Part shown: in pieces, positions 1 through 8,317 of the stretch | How positions within the stretch are numbered: position 1 is the stretch's first letter | Layout of the letters: each line of letters begins with the position of its first letter | Origin: Palsa-1400 sp036008545 | GTDB taxonomy: Bacteria; Verrucomicrobiota; Verrucomicrobiia; Limisphaerales; Palsa-1400 | Length of the DNA: 14,920 bases | NCBI GenBank assembly: GCA_036008545.1 | Contig: DASYNM010000375.1 | Coordinates: 1-14,920 of the forward strand | Direction: 5' to 3' | Program-made: the position numbers and the translations under genes | The notes under the pieces: model-generated | The model's input: the letters and a program-made list of their open reading frames with translations, nothing else | Databases searched by the model: none | Told to the model about the DNA's origin: nothing

Positions 1-1181
<1,181 letters not shown>

Positions 1182-1187
1182 CAGCCT

Positions 1188-4100
1188 TTACTCCTTTGTA
1201 ATCGTTTCATCCATGTTGAGCAACACGCGTGTCACCATCGTCCACGCGGCGACCTTCTCGAGGTTGACGTCCTGGGGCGGGTTCTTCACATCCACTGTGG
1301 CGACTTGCACTGCGCGGGCGGTGCGGTTCTCAAAAAATTGGTTCTCGTCGTGCAAGAGCGAGGAGAGCACCGCCATTTCTTTCGGCTCCGGCTGACGCCC
1401 CGCGCAAAGCTCGAAGGCGAAATTGAGGCGCGCGCGATCATCCTTGCCGCCGTGTTCCCAAACGCGCAGCGCCATGGCCTGCGCCGCTTCCACAAAAACG
1501 GGATCGTTCATTGTCGTCAAAGCTTGCAAAGGCGTGTCGGAGCGCACGCGACGTGGACAAGGCGATTCGCCCGTCGGCGCGTCAAAGACCTGCAGGGAGG
1601 GATATGGCACAGAACGTTTGACAAATGTATAGAGCGCGCGGCGATGGCGGTCTCCGGGTTTCGTTTCCCAAGCCATCGGCGAACCGTAGCCCAGCGTTAG
1701 CACACCATCGGGTATTGGCGGATAAACCGGAGGTCCGCCGATCTGGCCGTCCAGCAAACCGCTGGCGCTGAGGGCGATGTCGCGCACGACTTCCCCATCG
1801 ACCCGCACACGCGGCCCGCGGGCGAGCAGTTGGTTGTAAGGATCGCGCTCCCGCAAGCTTGGGTTGACGACAGAAGATTGCCGATACGTGGCTGATTCGG
1901 CAATCAGCCGCTGGATATGTTTGACATCCCAGCCGGAGTCCATGAACTCGCAGGCCAGCCAGTCCAGCAATTCCGGGTGCGTGGGCGGATCGCCCTGCGT
2001 CCCGAAATCCTCGGACGTGGCCACAATTCCGCGCCCAAAATATTCCTGCCAGATGCGATTGACCATGACCCGCGCCACAGTCGGATGGCGCTTATCGACC
2101 ATCCATTGAGCGAGAGTGAGCCGATTGAGCGGCGCGCCCTTGGGCAAGGCCGGAAAAATTGCTGGGACGCCGGGTGTGACCAAAGGTCCCGGCTTTTGCG
2201 AGTCGCCTCGGATGAAGATGTGCGTCTCACGCGGATGGTCCCGCGCCGCCATGACCAACGTGGTAGGCCCATGCGGCCATTGCCGTTGTTCGTCGTCGAT
2301 CATCTTGCCGACCTCCGTCATGCGGGGATCGGTCAACCGATAAAAGTCGAACAGCTCGCGCCGCTGTCCCAAGGTGCGTAGCTGTGGTGCCACGGCGAGA
2401 AGCGTGCGTGCGTGTTCGCTGATGGGATCGGCCCGCAAAGGACGCGGCGCGCTGGTGACGGAGAGGCGAAAACGTCCCAACGCGTGCTGCCCGCCATAAC
2501 CGTGATTGAGGGTGAACTTCAGCACGGTTCCTCCATCCCAACCCACTGCCTCCTTGGTCTCGAAGACGGCTTGTCGGTTGCAGTTGGTTCGTCCGGGCAA
2601 ATCCTGGACCGCCCAACCAGTCTTATTGGTAATGATGCCGTCGATGGCTGCGGCTACGGGAAAGCCCTCCTGCGAGAAATCGGCCGTGGCATTTTGCAGT
2701 GCAACCTGATTGGTCACTGGGTTGGGCGAATCGGAGGAGGCCTCAATGGTAAATTCAGTGAGGACGAAGTTCCCGCTGGCGGCCCGACCTGGTCCGTTGT
2801 ACGGAAGATTTGCATCAGCCAGCGCCTCCAGGCGAAAGCCGGTGATTCCTTTGAGATGCGTCTTGGCCGTCACCGTGTATTGTGAAACGTCAGGATTCGA
2901 GCCGGTGGCCAATAGAGAGTTGTCGTCCAGTTTGGTAAACTTCGTTCCAACGCTTGCATAAAAAGTTAGCGGCTCCAGGACTGTCCACGTCCCTTCCATC
3001 GCCTTCATTTCCTTTTCCCACGCCTCCATCTTCTGTGGGAGGTCGGTGTACTGGGCCATGGCTTGGTCTTGGATCTCGGCGATTTTGCGTTCGATGGCAT
3101 CACGCTTGGCTTGTGTCGGCGGGTCCGCAACTTCCATTTCCGGCTCATCATCGTTGTTCAAAAAGGCAAACAAGCGGTAATACTCCTTTTGCGAAATGGG
3201 ATCGTATTTGTGGTCATGGCACTGGCAGCAGTTGAGCGTCACGCCAAGGAAGGCCTTGCCCAGCACGTCCATGCGCTCGATGATGGCTTCGTTGCGGAAT
3301 TGTTCGGGATCGATGCCGCCCTCCTCATTGAGCAGCGAATTGCGCAGAAAACCTGTGGCCACTTTGTCCGCCTGCGTGGCGTCGGGCAAAAGATCGCCCG
3401 CCAATTGATCGATGGCGAACTGGTCGAACGGCAGATTGCTATTGTAGGCGTTAATGACCCAATCGCGATAGGGCCAAATGGACCGGGTCAAATCCTTTTC
3501 GTAGCCATTGGAGTCCGCGTAGCGCGCCACGTCCAGCCAATGCCGCGCCCAGCATTCTCCGTAATGCGGGGAAGCCAACAGCCGCCCGACTTGTTTTTCG
3601 TAAGCGTCGGGCGAGCGATCGGCGAGAAAATCCCCCAATTCCTGAATGGTTGGCGGAAGTCCTGTCAAGTCCAAGCTTATACGGCGCAGTAGCGTCGCAC
3701 GGTCCGCCTCCGGCGAGGGCCGGAGTTTCTCTGCTTCCAGCTTGGCGAGAACGAAATTGTCGATGGCATTGCGCGGCCAATGCTTATTCTTGACGGACGG
3801 AAGCGGCGGCCGAGTCGGCGCCTTGAACGCCCAATGCTTGCGTGGATCGATGGCTTTGACCGACGCGCTCTCCGGCCAGGGCACTCCTTCGTCGATCCAG
3901 GCGCGGAGAATCCCGATTTGTTGCGCCGTAAGCCGGTCGCCCTTCGGCGGCATGACGAGGTCCGGCACAGCGCCGGAGACCAATTGGATCACGCGGCTTT
4001 CGGCGCTTCGCCCCGCGATGATGTCCGGTCCGTGTTCGCCGCCTTGCATGGCAATCTCTTTGTTGTCCCAGCGCAATTGACTCTCATGCTTATGCGCGCC

Positions 4101-4274
4101 GTGGCAATCGTAGCAATTCTGGGCCAGAATCGGCTGGACATCGCGCACGAATTCAACGGTACCGCTGGCGGCCGACGGCAATTCCGCGGCGGCGGCTGCT
4201 CCGCAAAAGACAGCGAAAGCCGCGCGGAAAATAAATTTCCCGGTCTGGACTGGACGTGGCGTCAATAATAGCAC
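1188..4274 (-). CDS. PSD1 protein: planctomycete cytochrome C + DUF1549 + DUF1553
   Basis: This 1028-residue secreted protein starts with a hydrophobic signal segment (about 12-30). A planctomycete-type cytochrome C domain (about 40-135) follows, with haem motif CYDCH (54-58) and a likely axial Met in MPPK (108-111). DUF1549 follows (about 150-365) with a second CxxCH-form motif, CCQCH (349-353). Residues 380-425 are charged and helical; about 430-615 look like an inserted beta-rich domain, perhaps carbohydrate-binding. DUF1553 (about 715-1000) carries PPTHPELLDWLA (763-774) and DTPLQALTTMNDP (913-925). The family is linked by genomic context to extracytoplasmic breakdown of complex polysaccharides in Planctomycetota and Verrucomicrobiota, but its chemistry is unproven. 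The start is a GTG at 4274: an in-frame TAA lies about 13 codons upstream and no ATG lies nearby; TTG at 4265 is the alternative. The DUF1501 gene follows after 6 bases. Confidence 0.95.
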   Translation of the reverse strand: MLLLTPRPVQTGKFIFRAAFAVFCGAAAAAELPSAASGTVEFVRDVQPILAQNCYDCHGAHKHESQLRWDNKEIAMQGGEHGPDIIAGRSAESRVIQLVSGAVPDLVMPPKGDRLTAQQIGILRAWIDEGVPWPESASVKAIDPRKHWAFKAPTRPPLPSVKNKHWPRNAIDNFVLAKLEAEKLRPSPEADRATLLRRISLDLTGLPPTIQELGDFLADRSPDAYEKQVGRLLASPHYGECWARHWLDVARYADSNGYEKDLTRSIWPYRDWVINAYNSNLPFDQFAIDQLAGDLLPDATQADKVATGFLRNSLLNEEGGIDPEQFRNEAIIERMDVLGKAFLGVTLNCCQCHDHKYDPISQKEYYRLFAFLNNDDEPEMEVADPPTQAKRDAIERKIAEIQDQAMAQYTDLPQKMEAWEKEMKAMEGTWTVLEPLTFYASVGTKFTKLDDNSLLATGSNPDVSQYTVTAKTHLKGITGFRLEALADANLPYNGPGRAASGNFVLTEFTIEASSDSPNPVTNQVALQNATADFSQEGFPVAAAIDGIITNKTGWAVQDLPGRTNCNRQAVFETKEAVGWDGGTVLKFTLNHGYGGQHALGRFRLSVTSAPRPLRADPISEHARTLLAVAPQLRTLGQRRELFDFYRLTDPRMTEVGKMIDDEQRQWPHGPTTLVMAARDHPRETHIFIRGDSQKPGPLVTPGVPAIFPALPKGAPLNRLTLAQWMVDKRHPTVARVMVNRIWQEYFGRGIVATSEDFGTQGDPPTHPELLDWLACEFMDSGWDVKHIQRLIAESATYRQSSVVNPSLRERDPYNQLLARGPRVRVDGEVVRDIALSASGLLDGQIGGPPVYPPIPDGVLTLGYGSPMAWETKPGDRHRRALYTFVKRSVPYPSLQVFDAPTGESPCPRRVRSDTPLQALTTMNDPVFVEAAQAMALRVWEHGGKDDRARLNFAFELCAGRQPEPKEMAVLSSLLHDENQFFENRTARAVQVATVDVKNPPQDVNLEKVAAWTMVTRVLLNMDETITKE
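1191..1197 (-). promoter_or_regulatory. Ribosome-binding site of the DUF1501 gene, inside the PSD1 gene end
   Basis: On the minus strand AAAGGAG lies 9 bases upstream of the ATG at 1181 and overlaps the last Lys-Glu codons of the PSD1 gene. It is the clearest Shine-Dalgarno sequence in the window; most other genes here lack one. Its position indicates translational coupling of the two genes. Confidence 0.8.
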
Positions 4275-4354
4275 AGTTATCGCGAAAATTGGACGAATTG
4301 CCGTCTCAGGTTATTCGCCCGCAAGAAATGAGCAAGCCCGACCGTAGAACCGTC

Positions 4355-4382
4355 TTGCAGTGCCGGCTGGCGATTGTACTCT
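4355..4382 (+). promoter_or_regulatory. Possible promoter for the aminotransferase gene
   Basis: A TTGCAG (4355-4360) and TACTCT (4377-4382) pair with a 16-base spacer lies in the 123-base region between the divergent PSD1 and aminotransferase genes. The match to a sigma-70 consensus is partial. It would start transcription only about 10 bases before the ATG at 4398, which would favour the downstream GTG at 4419. This is a weak suggestion only. Confidence 0.2.
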
Positions 4383-4397
4383 TCTCGTTGATAGTGG

Positions 4398-5606
4398 ATG
4401 ACAAGAGACACCAATAAAGTGAATGTTGAACTCAAGAAATTTTGGCCACTGGATCCGAAAATCGTCTTTCTGAATCACGGCTCCTTTGGCAGTTGTCCGC
4501 TGCCGGTGCTGGAGTTTCAACGGGCCTTGCGCGACCGCATGGAACGCCAGCCGATCCAATTCCTGGTGCGCGAGTTGGAACCTTTGCTCGATCAAGCGCG
4601 AGGAGAGCTGGCCGAATTCACCGGCGCGCGGCCGGAAAATCTGGTCTTTGTGCCCAACGCGACGAGCGGCGTCAACACGATCCTGCGCTCGCTCACTATT
4701 GCGCCGGGCGACGAATTGTTGGTGACGGATCACGAATACAATGCCTGCCGCAACGCGCTCGAATTCGTCGCTGCCCGCTCGGGAGCCAAAGTCGTGGTGG
4801 CGCGTGTGCCGTTTCCGTTTCAATCCACGAGTCAGATTGAGGAAGCAATCATGGGCCGGGTCACGCCGCGAACCAAGCTGGCGCTGATCGATCACGTGAC
4901 GAGCCAAACGGGTATCATCATGCCTGTTGAGAGCCTTGTCAGACAGTTAGCGGTGCGTGGCGTGGATACGTTGGTCGATGGCGCCCACGGTCCGGGAATG
5001 GTTCTGTTGCGCTTGGAGGAATTGGGCGCAGCCTACTACACCGGCAACTGTCACAAATGGCTCTGCGCGCCAAAAACCGCCGGTTTTCTGCATGTCCGGC
5101 CTGACCGTCAATCATTAATCCACCCGTTGTCGATCAGCCACGGATTGACTTCGCCGCGAAAAGATCGGTCACTTTTTCTGATTGAGTTTGCGTGGACGGG
5201 TACGCTGGATTTCTCGGCCTGCCTGAGTGTGCCGGAGGCTTTGCGTTTCATGGAGGGATTGGTTCCAGGCGGCTGGACGGAAATCATGGCTCGCAATCGC
5301 GCTCTGGCGCTGGAAGGACGAACGATACTGTGTCAAACATTGGAAATCGACGCGCCCTGTCCCGATGAATTCGTCGGATCGATGGCTTCCGTGCCGCTGC
5401 CCGACGCGCGCGAGACAGGGCGCCCTTCGCCGCCGCTCTACATCGACGCTTTGCAGGACCAGTTGCTGGCGCGTTATGCCATCGAAGTGCCGGTCATACC
5501 GTGGCCGGGCTTTCCCAAGAGGCTGTTGCGCATTTGCGCCCAGTTGTACAACAGCAGGGAGCAGTGGGAATTCCTGGCGAGAGCACTACGCGAGTTGTTA
5601 GCGTGA
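4398..5606 (+). CDS. Class V aminotransferase, isopenicillin-N epimerase-like
   Basis: This 402-residue protein is a fold-type I PLP enzyme of the class V aminotransferase/cysteine desulfurase group, cytosolic with no signal peptide. NHGSFGS (26-32) near the N-terminus and NATSGVNTIL (87-96), which should hold the PLP phosphate, are typical of the branch annotated as isopenicillin-N epimerase. D194 and H197 in VDGAHGPG contact the cofactor, K220 in GNCHKWLCAPK is the Schiff-base lysine, and R378 near the C-terminus fits the carboxylate-binding arginine. The substrate cannot be read from sequence; no antibiotic-synthesis or sulfur-transfer genes are nearby, so epimerase activity is not implied. 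The ATG at 4398 lacks a clear ribosome-binding site; GTG at 4419 is an alternative removing seven residues. The gene end overlaps the convergent zinc-ribbon gene by 9 bases. Confidence 0.92.
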   Translation: MTRDTNKVNVELKKFWPLDPKIVFLNHGSFGSCPLPVLEFQRALRDRMERQPIQFLVRELEPLLDQARGELAEFTGARPENLVFVPNATSGVNTILRSLTIAPGDELLVTDHEYNACRNALEFVAARSGAKVVVARVPFPFQSTSQIEEAIMGRVTPRTKLALIDHVTSQTGIIMPVESLVRQLAVRGVDTLVDGAHGPGMVLLRLEELGAAYYTGNCHKWLCAPKTAGFLHVRPDRQSLIHPLSISHGLTSPRKDRSLFLIEFAWTGTLDFSACLSVPEALRFMEGLVPGGWTEIMARNRALALEGRTILCQTLEIDAPCPDEFVGSMASVPLPDARETGRPSPPLYIDALQDQLLARYAIEVPVIPWPGFPKRLLRICAQLYNSREQWEFLARALRELLA

Positions 5607-6119
5607 GGCCGGCCCAGGCTGATTCTTCTGTTGACTGGCCGCGTGAATTTGGGCTCCGATGTGAACCTGCACCGCTTTGCGCAAATCGGCGGAGGGACGG
5701 GATAGATCCGGCCCGTTGCACATACCGACAATGTTTCGGGTGATTTGCACGGGCGTAAGAATGAGGCCCCAAGGAAAACCCCACCATCCGGCGACGCCGG
5801 AGATAAGCAATCCTCCAAGCTGGCGCTTTGTGCCACAAGAGCGGCAACAGACATATTGGCGACTCGTCCAGCGCGTCAGAACCAGCGCCGACCAAACCTG
5901 GTGGACTTTGTGAACATCGACAGGGCCATAGCCACCGCACTTGGGGCACTTGCCACGCCAAACTTCCTCGATTTTTTGTTCCAATACTTCGGGCGCTACA
6001 CTTTGAGAAAGCTGAAGGGTAAAGGCATTGTTCCGGCAAGCGACGTTGCAAAATCGCTCCGAACCCTGTGTCACTCCACCCATGATTATAGTGGAGCCGC
6101 AATATGCGCACTTGGCCAT
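5598..6119 (-). CDS. Zinc-ribbon membrane protein of unknown function
   Basis: The 173-residue product has two cysteine clusters. The first (C4, C7, C24, C28; form CxxC-x16-CxxxC with an FCN-type turn) resembles a TRASH/MYM-type zinc knuckle. The second pairs CPKC (58-61) with CCRSC (91-95) around a 30-residue Trp/Val-rich insert. A hydrophobic Trp/Gly-rich segment follows (about 101-123), then PVQITRN and a polar tail, so membrane association is likely. Similar proteins are, to my recollection, usually annotated as hypothetical; the function is unknown. ATG at 6119 has no Shine-Dalgarno sequence. The gene is divergent from hisH (109-base gap), and its stop overlaps the end of the convergent aminotransferase gene. 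The double-cluster layout and good codon structure support a real gene. Confidence 0.8.
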   Translation of the reverse strand: MAKCAYCGSTIIMGGVTQGSERFCNVACRNNAFTLQLSQSVAPEVLEQKIEEVWRGKCPKCGGYGPVDVHKVHQVWSALVLTRWTSRQYVCCRSCGTKRQLGGLLISGVAGWWGFPWGLILTPVQITRNIVGMCNGPDLSRPSADLRKAVQVHIGAQIHAASQQKNQPGPASR

Positions 6120-6228
6120 AGGCTTGTGCGTTTGACTGTGGACTTTTATGGAAGCATGTCAAATCCAATTTCTTAACATCCGCATTAGATCGCGAAGCGT
6201 TTGACCGCCGGGCACCGCGTGTTACCTT

Positions 6229-6849
6229 GTGCCCGCTGTGATCGCATTAATTGATTACGATTCGGGCAACTTGCGTAGTGCGCAGAAGGCCCTGCTCAAA
6301 GTCGGCGCCGATGTCCGCGTGGTCAGGCGCCCGGAGGAGATCGACGGTGCGCACGCCATGGTGCTGCCGGGCGTCGGCGCGTTCGACGATTGCATGCAGG
6401 CGCTGCAAAAGCAGGAATTGCTCGCCGCAGCCAGGGAGTTCATCAAGACCGGGCGGCCCTTTCTCGGAATTTGCGTGGGCTACCAGGCCTTGTTCGAGCG
6501 GAGCGAGGAGTTCAACAGTTGCGCGGCGGGATTGGGGATTTTTCCTGGCAAGGTCGTCCGCTTCTCGAATAAATCAGGTGTCAAGGTGCCGCAAATCGGT
6601 TGGAACCAACTGGACATCGTCCGTCCGGAATGCCCGATTTTTAAGGGAATTCCTTCCGGCAGTTACGTCTATTTCGTTCACAGTTATTTTCCCAAACCGG
6701 CGGAACCATCCATCATCGCGACAGAGACCACCTACGGCGAACCCTTTGCCTCATCGGTATGGCGGGACAATGTCTTTGCCACGCAATTCCACCCCGAAAA
6801 AAGCCAGGCCGTCGGATTGCAATTACTGAAAAACTTCGTGTCGCTCTAG
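6229..6849 (+). CDS. hisH: HisH, imidazole glycerol phosphate synthase glutaminase subunit
   Basis: HisH hydrolyses glutamine and channels ammonia to HisF, which makes imidazole glycerol phosphate and AICAR in histidine synthesis. The 206-residue sequence is a complete class I glutamine amidotransferase: LPGVGAF (46-52) forms the oxyanion region, GICVGYQ (80-86) holds the nucleophile C82, and FHPEKS (187-192) supplies H188 and E190. PQIGWN (121-126) and YFVHSYF (148-154) are typical of HisH rather than of other amidotransferases. Start choice is open: GTG at 6229 (used here) or GTG at 6238, giving the more usual opening MIALIDYDSGN; neither has a clear ribosome-binding site. No hisF, hisA or other his gene is in the window, so HisF must be encoded elsewhere. 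It converges on nfo with a 5-base gap. Confidence 0.96.
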   Translation: MPAVIALIDYDSGNLRSAQKALLKVGADVRVVRRPEEIDGAHAMVLPGVGAFDDCMQALQKQELLAAAREFIKTGRPFLGICVGYQALFERSEEFNSCAAGLGIFPGKVVRFSNKSGVKVPQIGWNQLDIVRPECPIFKGIPSGSYVYFVHSYFPKPAEPSIIATETTYGEPFASSVWRDNVFATQFHPEKSQAVGLQLLKNFVSL

Positions 6850-6854
6850 TTGCG

Positions 6855-7703
6855 TCAATCTTTGACCAACGACCGCAGCGTGGCGAGGTTCTCGATGTCC
6901 TCATGCAAGTCGTCTGACTTGGGCGTCTCCAGGCAACCCGGCGTTTTCTTGAACCGCGAGTCGTTGACGATGTGGCGAAAGCCTTCCAAACCGATCTTGC
7001 CTTTGCCGATGTGTTCATGCCGGTCCACGCGCGAGTCAAGGTCGGTCTTGGAATCGTTGAGGTGAAAGGCGGCGATTTGTTTTCGTCCAATCAGCGCATC
7101 CAACCGCCGAATGGTTTTGTCCCACACTTTGGCGGCCCGAATATCGTGGCCGGAGGCAAATAAATGGGCGGTGTCAATACAAACGGCCAGCCGTTCCGGT
7201 TTTTGCACGCCGTCGAAAATGGCGGCCAGGTGTTCCAGTTGATAGCCGAGGCAACTTCCTTGCCCGGCGGTGTTTTCGAGAGCAATGCGCACGGGCGAAT
7301 CTTTGGTCGCGCGCACAACCTCGTCCAAACCGGCAATGACTTGGTGGAGTCCGGCCTCCTCGCCCGCCCCCAAATGCGCGCCGGGATGCAGCACCAGGAA
7401 CGGTACCCCTAGCGCGTCGGCAAAGGTGATTTCCTGGGTCAGCGATTGCAGGGACTTGGTGCGATTGGCGGAGGGTGGCGCGCCGAGATTGATCATGTAG
7501 CCGGCGTGGCCGAAAACTGCGGCGAGCCGCAGTCGCTTCCACTCCGCGGTGAAGCGTTCACTCTCCTCCGGCGTCGGCGCCCGGCCAAACCACTGCATAT
7601 TATTCTTGACGAAAATCTGTGCGCATTCCGCCTTGATCGTTTCCGCCCGCTTGAAGGCCGTATAAGCACCCCCAGCCGTGGAACAATGAGCGCCGAAAAT
7701 CAT
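6855..7703 (-). CDS. nfo: Endonuclease IV (AP endonuclease)
   Basis: Endonuclease IV cleaves the backbone 5' of abasic sites in base-excision repair and uses three zinc ions. Starting from ATG at 7703 the product is 282 residues, close to the 285 of the E. coli enzyme. All nine zinc ligands can be matched: H66, H106, E143, D177, H180, H214, D227, H229 and E259, in motifs FGHAGY, LHPGAH, ALENTAGQG, CIDTAH, FHLNDSK, DRHEHIGKG and LETPK. The reading frame stays open upstream to 7787, but those 28 codons translate the CACAAAG repeat at 7758-7788 and do not resemble the family. MIFGAHCSTAGG is the expected N-terminus, so the shorter start was chosen. No clear Shine-Dalgarno sequence is present. 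It is convergent with hisH and divergent from the GxxExxY pseudogene. Confidence 0.96.
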   Translation of the reverse strand: MIFGAHCSTAGGAYTAFKRAETIKAECAQIFVKNNMQWFGRAPTPEESERFTAEWKRLRLAAVFGHAGYMINLGAPPSANRTKSLQSLTQEITFADALGVPFLVLHPGAHLGAGEEAGLHQVIAGLDEVVRATKDSPVRIALENTAGQGSCLGYQLEHLAAIFDGVQKPERLAVCIDTAHLFASGHDIRAAKVWDKTIRRLDALIGRKQIAAFHLNDSKTDLDSRVDRHEHIGKGKIGLEGFRHIVNDSRFKKTPGCLETPKSDDLHEDIENLATLRSLVKD

Positions 7704-7757
7704 GCGGAAATTGTGTAGTAAACAAGGCGTTGTGCAAAGGAAAAGTTCTCTTGTCAC

Positions 7758-7788
7758 CTTTGTGAACTTTGTGTTCTTTTGTGGCAAT
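7758..7788 (-). repeat. Inverted repeat, left arm, CACAAAG type
   Basis: Read on the minus strand this 31-base element begins ATTGCCACAAAAGAACACAA and continues with CACAAAG units about 9-10 bases apart. It matches the element at 8247-8277 in opposite orientation at 29 of 31 positions; the two mismatches are adjacent. The arms bracket the GxxExxY gene, with the ATTGCC ends facing inward. It covers part of the region between nfo and the pseudogene. Confidence 0.85.
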
Positions 7789-7795
7789 AATTCCT

Positions 7796-8190
7796 ATGCA
7801 AACCATCCAAGAACTTTGTGACATCATTCGCCAGACCGCCTACGATATTCACCACTTTCACGGCCACGGCCATTTGGAGAAAGTGTACGAAAACGCATCG
7901 GTTCACCGCTCCGCAAACTCGGACTTAAGGTCCAGCAGCAGCAGCCACCCAAGGTTTTTGATGAAGACGGCACCCTGATCGGCGAATATTACGCAGACCT
8001 AGAGGTGGACGGACGCCTCGTCGTTGAGCTTAAGGCCGCGCGCGAAATCGCGGACGAGCACGTTGCACAAGTCCTCGGCTATTTGAAATCCGCCCGCGTG
8101 GAGCACGGCTTGCTGATCAATTTCGGCAGCCGTAAATTTCAAATCAAGAAATACATCCTGAACGACCACAAACCGGAGAGCACGCTATAG
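7796..8190 (+). pseudogene. GxxExxY protein (PD-(D/E)XK-like), single-base frameshift
   Basis: The first frame (ATG at 7796) encodes the GxxExxY signature GHLEKVY (residues 25-31) after an N-terminal helix, then runs into a stop at 7976-7978. The rest of the family sequence continues in another frame: reading from about 7909 it gives LRKLGLKVQQQQPPKVFDED, then GEYYADLEVDGRLVVELKA and a C-terminal part ending in TAG at 8190. Restoring one base near 7909-7911 (CGCTCCGC to CGCCTCCGC) gives an intact 131-residue protein, the normal family length. The D...ExK pattern in ADLEVDGRLVVELKA fits the PD-(D/E)XK nuclease-like assignment (PDDEXK_3), although the biological role of GxxExxY proteins is unknown. 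The second half is otherwise undamaged, so the lesion is recent or a sequencing error. Inverted 31-base repeats flank the gene. Confidence 0.88.
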
Positions 8191-8246
8191 GATATCTCCC
8201 AAATCCTTACGTGCTGCCTTGGCGCCGGTTGCTTTCTCGCCGATTA

Positions 8247-8277
8247 ATTGCCACAAAAGAACACAAAGAGCACAAAG
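8247..8277 (+). repeat. Inverted repeat, right arm, CACAAAG type
   Basis: Right arm of the pair with 7758-7788, identical at 29 of 31 positions. It lies in the 127-base stretch between the GxxExxY pseudogene and the end of the E2 gene. The distances from the coding region are 7 bases on the left and 56 on the right. No other feature was seen in this stretch. Confidence 0.85.
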
Positions 8278-8317
8278 AAAAGCAGTGGACGGCCTTCATT
8301 TGCCATTCTGTCACCGC

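Noticed and set aside
4311..4907. 198-codon minus-strand open frame at the start of the aminotransferase gene
   Set aside because: It is antisense to a gene with complete PLP motifs and has no family-like sequence.
5494..6168. 224-codon minus-strand frame alternative to the zinc-ribbon protein
   Set aside because: The other minus-strand frame (5598-6119) has ordered cysteine clusters and a membrane segment; this one is a frame shadow.
4398..6849. An antibiotic (beta-lactam) or histidine gene cluster
   Set aside because: The isopenicillin-N epimerase label is only a family nickname, no synthase genes are present, and hisH stands alone.
7704..7787. 28-codon N-terminal extension of endonuclease IV
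   Set aside because: It translates the CACAAAG repeat; the family N-terminus MIFGAHCSTAGG begins at 7703.
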